64,000 bases of DNA. Origin: Streptomyces qinzhouensis (lineage in GTDB: Bacteria; Actinomycetota; Actinomycetes; Streptomycetales; Streptomycetaceae). Shown piece after piece: positions 26,529 through 35,885 of the stretch. Below the pieces are notes generated by a model that was not told the origin of the DNA, made no database searches, and was given only the letters and a program-made list of their open reading frames with translations. Position numbers and translations under genes: made by a program. Positions within the stretch are counted from its first letter, which is position 1; each line of letters begins with the position of its first letter. The DNA is taken from NCBI RefSeq assembly GCF_007856155.1, contig NZ_CP042266.1, forward strand, positions 2,232,001-2,296,000. Reading direction: 5' to 3'.

Positions 26529-26758
26529 GGACGTCCTCCTAGAACACCAAGAGCTGTCTGTGGCAGGAGGTCTGGAGAATGAGCGGACGTCATCTGTGCG
26601 GCCGCGCACACCCCATCCGGCGCTAGCCGACGCCCTACCGAGGATCTGGACCGGGTCCTGCTAGCGGGACCGGGCCGGTCACCCACCGTAGTGTCCGGGA
26701 CTGGATCCTCACCCGGCAGCGACCGCCGTCACATTATCAGGGATTTCGGACCCCTTTT
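26529..26758 (-). promoter_or_regulatory. leader and promoter region of the glycopolymer operon
   Basis: The sequence directly upstream of the DegT start, with AGGAGG at about -10 from the ATG. It has no gene. An AT-richer patch (ACATTATCAGGGATTT, near 26731-26746) is the best place for a promoter or operator, but no clear hexamers were found. Confidence 0.4.
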
Positions 26759-26780
26759 CGGGGACGTTCAGCCGTCCCCG
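26759..26780 (-). terminator. second hairpin between the glycopolymer operon and rne
   Basis: 8-bp exact arms CGGGGACG (26759-26766) and CGTCCCCG (26773-26780) around TTCAGC, with TTTT on the plus-strand left side. It may back up the larger hairpin at 26797-26842 in ending rne transcription. Confidence 0.55.
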
Positions 26781-26796
26781 GCATCAATTCGGCGAC

Positions 26797-26842
26797 AATC
26801 GCAGTGTTCCGTCCCATGGCTGTGGGACGGAACACTGCGATT
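26797..26842 (-). terminator. 20-bp perfect hairpin downstream of rne
   Basis: Arms AATCGCAGTGTTCCGTCCCA (26797-26816) and the exact complement (26823-26842) around a 6-nt loop TGGCTG. It lies 44 bp beyond the rne stop. Its long perfect and comparatively A/T-containing stem is unusual for this genome. Confidence 0.8.
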
Positions 26843-26885
26843 TATCAAAAGGCCGGGAACCGTTCGCCCCCCGGCCGCGTCGGGG

Positions 26886-29800
26886 TCACCCCTCGGTGAC
26901 CGCCGTCACGGTCGCGGGCGCCGACTTCTCGGCCGCGGCGGTCTTCTTGGCGGTCGCCTTCTTCGCGGTCGTCTTCTTCGCCGCGCTCTTCTTGGCCGCC
27001 GTCTTCTTGGTGGCGGCCTTCTTCGCGGTGGCCTTCTTGGCGGTCTTGCGGGCCGCCTTCTTGGCCGGGGCGGCCTCTTCCGCGGACTCGGCGGCCGCGG
27101 TGCCCTCCGGAGCGGTGCCGATCACGACGACCGCGCCGGACTCGTCCGTACCGGCGCCCGACGGGGAGCCGGCCGGAGCGGTGACCTTGCGGACCACCCG
27201 GCGGCGCGCCCGCGGGGGCGCGGCGGCCGGCTCGGGCGCGTCCGCCGGGGCGGACGGCTCGGCCTGCGCCGGTGCCTCGGGGGCCTTCGCCACGACGACG
27301 ACCTCGGCCTCGGGGGCGTCGGCGGCCTTCGGCGAACCGGCCGGGGCGGATGCCTTACGGGTCGCCCGGCGGCGGCCACGGCCGGCCGGGGCGGTCTCGG
27401 GCGCCGCGGCCTCCCGCGGCTCCTCGACGGCCTCGGGTACGGCGGCCTCCACCACCGGCTCCGGCTGCGGCTCCGGCTCCGGGGCCTTCGGCTGCGCGGC
27501 CTTCGGGGCACCACCGGGCGCGGACGCCCTGCGGGTGGCCCGGCGGCGGCCACGGCCGCGCTGGGCGGCGGCCTCGGCCTCGGCGGCGCTGTTGTACAGC
27601 TCCTCGTCGGGTACGAAGACGGGCTCGGCGAGCGCGACCGGCGCGGCGACCTCGGCGGCCACCTCTTCGGCCGTCTCGTGCTCGTGCTCGTGTTCGTGTT
27701 CGTGGGCCTCGGCGGTGTGGTCGTGCGCCGCCGCGGCATCGCCGCCGCGGCCGCGCTTCTTGGACCGCTTGCCACCGCCCCCGCCACCGGCGGACGCGGC
27801 CTGGTCCATGTGCACGATCACACCGCGGCCGTTGCAGTGGACACAGGTCTCGGAGAAGGACTCCAGCAGCCCCTGGCCGACCCGCTTACGGGTCATCTGG
27901 ACCAGGCCCAGCGAGGTGACCTCGGCGACCTGGTGCTTGGTCCGGTCCCGGCCCAGGCACTCGAGCAGCCGTCGCATCACCAGATCGCGGTTGGACTCCA
28001 GCACCATGTCGATGAAGTCGACGACGACGATGCCGCCGAGGTCGCGCAGCCGCAGCTGGCGCACGATCTCCTCGGCCGCCTCCAGGTTGTTCCTGGTGAC
28101 GGTCTCTTCCAGATTGCCGCCCTGACCGGTGAACTTACCGGTGTTGACATCGACCACGATCATGGCTTCGGTCTTGTCGATCACCAGTGACCCGCCGCTG
28201 GGCAGCCAGACCTTGCGGTCCAGCGCCTTCATCAGCTGCTCGTCGATGCGGTAGGTGGCGAAGACGTCGACCTCGCTGGTCCAGCGCTGGAGCCGGTCGG
28301 TCAGATCGGGCGCGACATGCGCGACATAGCCGTGGACGGTCTCCCAGGCCTCGTCACCGCTGACGATGACCTTGGAGAAGTCCTCGTTGAAGATGTCGCG
28401 GACGACCCGGACGGTCATGTCCGGCTCACCGTAGAGCAGCGTGGGCGCGTTGCCGCTCTTCGCCTTCTTCTTGATGTCCTCCCACTGCGACTGGAGCCGC
28501 TCGACATCGCGGCGCAGCTCGTCCTCGCTGGCGCCCTCGGCGGCGGTGCGCACGATAACGCCCGCGTCCTCGGGGACGATCTTCTTGAGGATGGTCTTCA
28601 GCCGGGCCCGCTCGGTGTCGGGCAGCTTGCGGCTGATCCCGGTCATCGAGCCCTCGGGAACGTAGACCAGATAGCGGCCGGGGAGGGAGACCTGGCTGGT
28701 GAGCCGGGCGCCCTTGTGGCCGATCGGGTCCTTGGTGACCTGGACCAGCACGGACTGGCCGGACTTCAGCGCGGACTCGATGCGGCGGGGGCCGTGGGCC
28801 ATGCCGAGCGCCTCGAAGTTGACCTCACCCGCGTACAGCACGGCGTTGCGGCCCTTGCCGATATCGACGAAGGCGGCCTCCATCGACGGCAGGACGTTCT
28901 GCACCTTGCCCAGGTAGACATTGCCGACGTACGACGTCGACTGCTCCTTGTTGACGTAGTGCTCGACGAGGACGTTGTCCTCCATGACGCCGATCTGGGT
29001 GCGCTCGCCGCTCTGGCGGACGACCATGACCCGCTCGACGGCCTCGCGGCGGGCGAGGAACTCGGCCTCGGTGATGATCGGGACGCGGCGGCGGCCCTGC
29101 TCCCGGCCCTCGCGGCGGCGCTGCTTCTTCGCCTCCAGGCGGGTGGAGCCCTTGATGGACTGGACCTCGTCGGAGGCTTCTTCGCGGGTACGGGCCCGGG
29201 GCTCGCGGACCTTGACGACCGTGCGCTCCGGGTCGCCGTCGCCCGGCTCCTCGTCGAGGGAGGGCTCACCGCTGCGACGGCGCCGGCGCCGGCGGCGACG
29301 GCTGCTGGCGGAGCCGAAGCCGGCGGCCTCGTCCTGCTCGGTGTCCTCGCCGTCCTCGGCGATGTCCTCGTCGGTGTCCTCGGCGGCCGGGGTGGCTTCG
29401 CCGTCCCCGGTCTCGTCGGACTGCTCGGCCGAGTCGGGGGCCTCGCCGCGACGGCGGCGGCGGCCGCCCCGGCGGCGGCGGCGCGAGGGCCGGTCCTCGT
29501 ACTCGTCGTGCTCCTCGGCCTCCGCCTCTGCCTCGGCCTCGGCTTCGGCCTCGTCGGCCGCCGCTTCGGTCTCGGCTTCGTCGGCGGGCTGGGCGACGGA
29601 CCGCTCGGCCTGCTCGGGGGCCTCGCCGCGACGGCGACGGCGCCGGCGGCCGGCGGGCTCGGGGGCGGCCTCGACGACGGCTTCCGCCGTCTCGGTGGTC
29701 TCCTCGGCCGTCTCGGGCTCGGCTTCGTCGGCGGGCGGTGCGGCCTCCTCGGTGCGCGGCTCCTCGTACACCACGGCGGCAGCGGCGGCGGCCGTCTCCG

Positions 29801-30800
29801 GGGTCTGGAACATCGGCTCGGAGAAGACAGGTGCCTGGAAGACGGCGACGGCGGGCCGGGCGGCGCGGCGCGCGGTCGGCTCGGCGGGCCGCTCGGCGGT
29901 GAACTGCGGCGTCACGACGCGGCGGCGGCCCCGGCCCCGGCCGGCGGCGGTCTCGGCGGCGGCGACCTGGTCCTCGTGGGCGGTGATCTCGGCGACGGTG
30001 GCGCCGGGCAGGGTCTCTCCGCTGCCGTCGGCCTCGGCCTGGGCGGCCGGCTCGGGGGCGGTGGCCTTGCGGGTGGCCCGACGACGCGCACGCGGCGCAG
30101 GCGCCTCCTCAGCGACCGGCTCGGCGGCAACCTCTACCGCCTCAGCCTCGACCGGCTCGGGGGCGGTGGCCTTACGGGTGGCCCGACGACGCGCACGCGG
30201 CGCAGGCGCCTCCTCAGCGACAACTTCCGCGACCGGCTCAGCAGCGGCCTCAACGGCCTCGACCGGCTCAGCGGAAGTGGCCTTACGCGTCGCCCGACGA
30301 CGGGCACGCGGCGCAGGCGCCTCCTCGGCGACCGGCTCGACGGCAACCTCTACCGCCTCAGCCTCGACCGGCTCGGGGGCGGTGGCCTTACGGGTGGCCC
30401 GACGACGCGCACGCGGCGCAGGCGCCTCCTCGGCGACAACCTCAGCAACCGGCTCAGCAGCGGCCTCAACGGCCTCTACCGGCTCAGCGGCAGTGGCCTT
30501 ACGCGTCGCCCGACGACGGGCACGCGGCGCGGGCGCCTCCTCGGCAACCTCTACGGCTTCAGCCTCGACCGGCTCGGCAACCGTCGCCTTACGGGTGGCC
30601 CGACGACGCGCACGCGGCGCAGGCGCCTCCTCAGCGGCAGCGGTCTCCGCGACCGGTGCGGCGGAGCCTTCGGCGTTGCTCGCGGCCGGGGGTCCGGCCG
30701 GGCGGGACGCGGCGCGGCGGCGGCGCGGCGGCAGCGTGTCGCTGGGGCTGTTCGAATCAGGGGTGGTCCCGGTGGTACCGGGTTCGTTCGGCTCGTGCAT
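26886..30800 (-). CDS. rne: ribonuclease E/G family endoribonuclease (RNase ES)
   Basis: 1304 residues from ATG 30800 (MHEPNEPGTTG...). The N-terminal 500+ residues are low-complexity and charged, including six copies of EEAPAPRARRRATRKAT. The catalytic core follows: an S1 domain near residue 630 (TSYVGNVYLGKVQNVLPSM), the acidic metal site in MIVVDVNTGKFTGQGG (about 883) and GGIVVVDFIDM (about 928), and the zinc-link pair in CVHCNGRG (about 988). The C-terminal 300 residues carry an acidic His/Glu run and end in AAKK repeats like histone H1. Here the flexible scaffolding arms lie on both sides of the core, as known for Streptomyces RNase ES. It processes rRNA and degrades mRNA. An in-frame start at 30842 is also open. 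Confidence 0.95.
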   Translation of the reverse strand: MHEPNEPGTTGTTPDSNSPSDTLPPRRRRAASRPAGPPAASNAEGSAAPVAETAAAEEAPAPRARRRATRKATVAEPVEAEAVEVAEEAPAPRARRRATRKATAAEPVEAVEAAAEPVAEVVAEEAPAPRARRRATRKATAPEPVEAEAVEVAVEPVAEEAPAPRARRRATRKATSAEPVEAVEAAAEPVAEVVAEEAPAPRARRRATRKATAPEPVEAEAVEVAAEPVAEEAPAPRARRRATRKATAPEPAAQAEADGSGETLPGATVAEITAHEDQVAAAETAAGRGRGRRRVVTPQFTAERPAEPTARRAARPAVAVFQAPVFSEPMFQTPETAAAAAAVVYEEPRTEEAAPPADEAEPETAEETTETAEAVVEAAPEPAGRRRRRRRGEAPEQAERSVAQPADEAETEAAADEAEAEAEAEAEAEEHDEYEDRPSRRRRRGGRRRRRGEAPDSAEQSDETGDGEATPAAEDTDEDIAEDGEDTEQDEAAGFGSASSRRRRRRRRRSGEPSLDEEPGDGDPERTVVKVREPRARTREEASDEVQSIKGSTRLEAKKQRRREGREQGRRRVPIITEAEFLARREAVERVMVVRQSGERTQIGVMEDNVLVEHYVNKEQSTSYVGNVYLGKVQNVLPSMEAAFVDIGKGRNAVLYAGEVNFEALGMAHGPRRIESALKSGQSVLVQVTKDPIGHKGARLTSQVSLPGRYLVYVPEGSMTGISRKLPDTERARLKTILKKIVPEDAGVIVRTAAEGASEDELRRDVERLQSQWEDIKKKAKSGNAPTLLYGEPDMTVRVVRDIFNEDFSKVIVSGDEAWETVHGYVAHVAPDLTDRLQRWTSEVDVFATYRIDEQLMKALDRKVWLPSGGSLVIDKTEAMIVVDVNTGKFTGQGGNLEETVTRNNLEAAEEIVRQLRLRDLGGIVVVDFIDMVLESNRDLVMRRLLECLGRDRTKHQVAEVTSLGLVQMTRKRVGQGLLESFSETCVHCNGRGVIVHMDQAASAGGGGGGKRSKKRGRGGDAAAAHDHTAEAHEHEHEHEHETAEEVAAEVAAPVALAEPVFVPDEELYNSAAEAEAAAQRGRGRRRATRRASAPGGAPKAAQPKAPEPEPQPEPVVEAAVPEAVEEPREAAAPETAPAGRGRRRATRKASAPAGSPKAADAPEAEVVVVAKAPEAPAQAEPSAPADAPEPAAAPPRARRRVVRKVTAPAGSPSGAGTDESGAVVVIGTAPEGTAAAESAEEAAPAKKAARKTAKKATAKKAATKKTAAKKSAAKKTTAKKATAKKTAAAEKSAPATVTAVTEG
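30060..30640 (-). repeat. long in-frame repeats in the N-terminal arm of rne
   Basis: Six copies of a module that encodes EEAPAPRARRRATRKAT, separated by acidic spacers that alternate between two types (PVEAVEAAAEPVAEVVA and PVEAEAVEVA). At the DNA level the copies are nearly identical, for example the recurring GACGCGCACGCGGCGCAGG. They are prone to recombination and to assembly collapse. Confidence 0.85.
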
Positions 30801-31106
30801 GCGGGCGGTTCTCCCGTCGCGCTCCCGGGCGGACGCGCTCACGGTCCGGCCTTGATCCGCGCGTGGCGCGGTGATGCCGTCCGGGGCGGGGCCGCCGCAC
30901 GGGAGCTTCTGTCTGGCTCGCCGGTTCCGTACGCGATCTACGTACGGCCTGGCGAAAGTCTGGTGGTCTTTCGCGGCCCGACCCAGGTGGCTTCCGCGTA
31001 CAAGGGCCGCGCTGCGACGACGATCCGGTCGCGGCGGGACCGGACCGGTGTCCCCGGGCGGGGACGGTCTCGCGTCCGTCGAGGGGAGGCGGGCAGGCGG
31101 CCGTGG
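30801..31106 (-). promoter_or_regulatory. spacer upstream of rne
   Basis: 306 bp with no gene, between the DUF2344 stop and rne. It should hold the rne promoter and leader. An exact short inverted repeat CGAAAG/CTTTCG flanks TCTGGTGGT at about 30953-30973. In other bacteria RNase E controls its own mRNA through a leader hairpin; whether this one does so is not shown. Confidence 0.4.
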
Positions 31107-31871
31107 CTAGGCCGGTACCGCCTCGCGGTCGACTGCGAGCGGGTCGGTCACCGTGCCGGACTCCTCGTCGAAGAGCCCCTGCGCCAGCCTGGTCACCGCT
31201 GCGGGGACCGGCGGCGCCAGGTCGGCCACAGCGCGGAGACCGGACAGGACGTCGTCGGGTCGTACGGCAGGCGTCACGTGCCGTACTACCAGCCGCAGTA
31301 TCGCACAGCGCCCGGCCTGCGGCCCATCGACCTGTGGAGAAAGGGCTTCGAGGGCCGCTACCGCGCCCCGGGCGTCGAAGGTCCGCAGACCGTTCTTGGT
31401 ACGCCGTTCGACCTCGACCGTTTCGGCGGCGAGGAAGGCGGCGACGGCGGTTCCGGCCTCCTCGACGGCAACGCCGTCGAGGCGCAGCTCCCACACGGAC
31501 GCGGTGAGCCGGTCGGCGAGTCCCGGGGTACGGGCCTCGACCGCGTCGACGATATCGAGCCCGTCGGGCAGCGAATCGTCGAGCAGTTCGCGCAGCACCG
31601 CGGGGTCGCGGTGCCGGGTGAGGGCGATCTCCAGATATTCGGCCTCGCTGCCGGTGCCGGTGGGGGCGGCATTGGCGTACGAAACCTTGGGGTGCGGGGT
31701 GAAGCCCGCCGAGTACGCCATGGGCACCTCGGCCCGGCGCAGCGCGCGTTCGAAGGCGCGCTGGAAGTCTCGGTGGCTGGTGAACCGGAGGCGGCCGCGT
31801 TTGGTGTAGCGCAGTCGGATGCGCTGTACCGCGGGTGCGGGCGGCGGGCCTTCGGGCTGTCGCTTGCCCAG
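31107..31871 (-). CDS. DUF2344 / TIGR03936-family radical SAM-associated protein, apparent CTG start
   Basis: 254 residues if translation begins at CTG 31871. The first canonical start in frame is GTG 31727, inside the conserved block, and would delete RIRLRYTKRGRLRFTSHRDF, which is part of the family core. A strong GAGGAG lies 8 nt upstream of CTG, and the frame reads LGKRQPEGPPPAPAVQRIRL. The core continues VPMAYSAGFTPHPKVSYANA and ends AVDREAVPA. The family is normally encoded next to, or fused to, the B12-binding radical SAM protein found here at 33884-35815 and is thought to act with it, probably on RNA or ribosome modification; the substrate is unknown. The integrase element now separates the pair. 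Confidence 0.85.
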   Translation of the reverse strand: MGKRQPEGPPPAPAVQRIRLRYTKRGRLRFTSHRDFQRAFERALRRAEVPMAYSAGFTPHPKVSYANAAPTGTGSEAEYLEIALTRHRDPAVLRELLDDSLPDGLDIVDAVEARTPGLADRLTASVWELRLDGVAVEEAGTAVAAFLAAETVEVERRTKNGLRTFDARGAVAALEALSPQVDGPQAGRCAILRLVVRHVTPAVRPDDVLSGLRAVADLAPPVPAAVTRLAQGLFDEESGTVTDPLAVDREAVPA

Positions 31872-32238
31872 TGGTTCTTCTCCTCGGTGCGGGGCGGTCG
31901 CGGGTGGCGCCGCCCTCGGAATGCTGGGTGTCCCGTGGGGGCCTGGACCCGGCTCGCACCCGCTGTGCGCAGGGAGGCACGGATCCGGCCGCCGCTGTCG
32001 GTGACAGTCGTTCTCCTACCCAGAGTACGCGCAGGGACCCCCACCGGTTCCCCAGGTTCCGTTTGCGGTCTCCGGGCCCGCCGCACCGACGGGCTCCGGA
32101 GACCGTTCCGGGGCTGGTCGGCCACAGTCAGCGGGAGCAGCTTCTTGCCCGTGGAGCCGACCTGGATCTCGGTACCTGTCTGAGAACAGAAACACACACA
32201 CCCACATCCAGTGATACGACTGCGTCGTTGTTAAGGCC
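31872..32238. other. spacer holding a remnant of the radical SAM gene 3' end
   Basis: No intact gene. On the minus strand, 32100-32190 reads TGTEIQVGSTGKKLLPLTV, a copy of the C-terminus of the radical SAM protein, but with no stop: the frame stays open to 31358. This marks the left junction of the integrase element. The plus-strand part 32190-32238 carries the promoter and leader of the integrase. Confidence 0.7.
32124..32190. repeat. left attachment-site copy
   Basis: It aligns without gaps to 33897-33963 with 50 of 67 identical bases. The longest identical run is AGCAGCTTCTTGCC. Both copies can be translated on the minus strand as the C-terminal radical SAM sequence (IQxGxTGKKLLPL). The crossover dinucleotide cannot be fixed from one sequence. 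Confidence 0.75.
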
Positions 32239-33840
32239 ATGAGGACACTCGATGGAAACCAGCGGACTTCCTCCACGGCGGACGTCCAGTGGCGCGAGAC
32301 AGATCTGGCGCTTCTGAAGGAGCTCATATCCGCGCAAATGTCCCTGCCGTCCGATGCCCCGCGGGCACTCCTGTCCGTGCGGCTCTCGACACTCACCGCC
32401 GAGACCACTTCGCCCATCCGACAGGAACTCGACCTGCGCCTTCTTGCCAAGGAGCGCGGATATCGAGTCGTCGGCGTCGCCCGCGATCTGAACGTCTCCG
32501 CGGCCCGGGTTCCACCGTGGCGGCGCAGGGAGCTCGGGCACTGGCTGAACGACCGAGTGCCGGAGTTCGACGTGCTGCTGTTCTGGAAACTGGACCGTTT
32601 CGTCCGTCGGCTCACAGACCTCAGCACCATGATCGATTGGTGTCTCCGGCATGGAAAGAACCTCGTTTCCAAGCACGACACCATTGACCTGTCGACCCCC
32701 ACCGGGAAAGTGATGACAGAGATCATCGGAGGTATCGCCGAAATCGAGGTGGCGGCCATCAGTACCCGTGTGACGAGCCTCTGGGACTACACCAAGACCC
32801 AGTCCGACTGGCTCGTCGGCAAGCCGCCCTACGGTTACACCATCTCCGATCGAGGCAAGCTGACCATCGATCCGCGGGCACAGCGTGTACTGCGCTGGTG
32901 TCTGAGCGCCGCCTTGCGCGGCGTCTCGGCTCGGCGGATGACCACCGTACTCATCCGTGCCCGGGTCCCGACCGGCGGCGGTGGGCAGTGGAGCACCGGC
33001 ACGCTTCTGCGAAGGCTGAGAAACCCGGCGCTGATGGGGGTTCGGGTCAGGGAGAACAAGGACGGTGGCGTGAGGCGCTCACAGACCGTCCTGACCTCGG
33101 ACGGCAATCCGATCCGGGTGGCCGATCCCATCGTCACCGAAGCGGAGTGGCTCTCCCTCCAAGCCGCTTTGGACGAACGGGCGAAGACGCAGCCGACCAG
33201 GCGCAAGGGCGGTGCGACCGACTTCCTGGGGGTCCTCGTGTGCGCGGACTGCGGCACGCATATGACCGTGCACAGAAGCAGGGGGAATACACGCACGTAC
33301 GAGTACCTGCGATGCAGGAGCTGTCCGAGTGGTGGTTTGGGTGCCCCGGATCCGGAATCCGTCTACAGCCGACTGACCGAAGAAGTCGTGAAGGCGTTGG
33401 GCACGGAGCAAGTACGGGTCAGGGAGTACGCGCCGGGCACGGACGGCCCCGTCCGACGGAGGGCCGTCGAGAACACCATCGCCCACTACATGGCCGAACT
33501 GGCACCCGGCGGGCGATACACCCGGAACTCGTTCACACGCGAGCAAGCAGAACAGTCCCTGGAAAAGCTGATCACTGAGCTGGAGGGGCTGGATCCGGCG
33601 TTCACGCAGGACCGCTGGCTGCACATGTCAAACGGTGACAGTTTCCGCGAGCGTTGGGAGACGGCGGACAGAGAGACCATGGCCGGCGACTTGCGACGAG
33701 CAGGAATCACCTGCCGGGTCAGCAGGCACAAGGTTCCCGGTGTCCGGGCACCGGATGTGCGCTTGGAGCTGATCATTCCCGGAGACGTGGGAGAGCGCCT
33801 GATCATCAAGCGGGACGCTTTCGCGGACGGATCCCTGTGA
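32239..33840 (+). CDS. int: large serine recombinase (phage-type integrase)
   Basis: 533 residues. The catalytic domain includes LLSVRLSTLTAETTSPIRQE (nucleophile Ser with nearby Arg) and FDVLLFWKLDRFVRRLTDLS, with the long helix TGKVMTEIIGGIAEIEVAAI. A recombinase domain follows (GKPPYGYTISDRGKLTID, LLRRLRNPALMGVRV). The zinc-ribbon cysteines are in LVCADCGTHM and LRCRSC, and a coiled-coil segment (TREQAEQSLEKLITELE) follows. All family parts seem intact. Rare codons such as AGA, AGG, ACA and AAT are common, unlike the neighbours, which indicates foreign origin. It cuts and joins the flanking att sites. ATG 32239 has only a weak AAGG. Confidence 0.92.
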   Translation: MRTLDGNQRTSSTADVQWRETDLALLKELISAQMSLPSDAPRALLSVRLSTLTAETTSPIRQELDLRLLAKERGYRVVGVARDLNVSAARVPPWRRRELGHWLNDRVPEFDVLLFWKLDRFVRRLTDLSTMIDWCLRHGKNLVSKHDTIDLSTPTGKVMTEIIGGIAEIEVAAISTRVTSLWDYTKTQSDWLVGKPPYGYTISDRGKLTIDPRAQRVLRWCLSAALRGVSARRMTTVLIRARVPTGGGGQWSTGTLLRRLRNPALMGVRVRENKDGGVRRSQTVLTSDGNPIRVADPIVTEAEWLSLQAALDERAKTQPTRRKGGATDFLGVLVCADCGTHMTVHRSRGNTRTYEYLRCRSCPSGGLGAPDPESVYSRLTEEVVKALGTEQVRVREYAPGTDGPVRRRAVENTIAHYMAELAPGGRYTRNSFTREQAEQSLEKLITELEGLDPAFTQDRWLHMSNGDSFRERWETADRETMAGDLRRAGITCRVSRHKVPGVRAPDVRLELIIPGDVGERLIIKRDAFADGSL

Positions 33841-33843
33841 CAT

Positions 33844-33876
33844 GCCGTCGGCCCAGTCGAAGACAGGGCCGACGGC
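33844..33876. terminator. 11-bp perfect bidirectional terminator after the integrase
   Basis: Arms GCCGTCGGCCC (33844-33854) and GGGCCGACGGC (33866-33876) with an 11-nt loop. It begins 3 bp after the integrase stop and ends 8 bp before the radical SAM stop, so it ends both convergent transcripts. Confidence 0.85.
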
Positions 33877-33883
33877 GGCGCGC

Positions 33884-35815
<1,932 letters not shown>

Positions 35816-35885
35816 CTCAGAGATCTCAGGGCTTTCGTGAGCTGGCAGGGGTGACCATCCAGCGTACCCCGATCGGCCGATCCCG

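Noticed and set aside
31358..32197. 279-residue gene left of the integrase
   Set aside because: Only the first 25 codons resemble a protein (radical SAM C-terminus); the rest is out of frame with the real DUF2344 gene.
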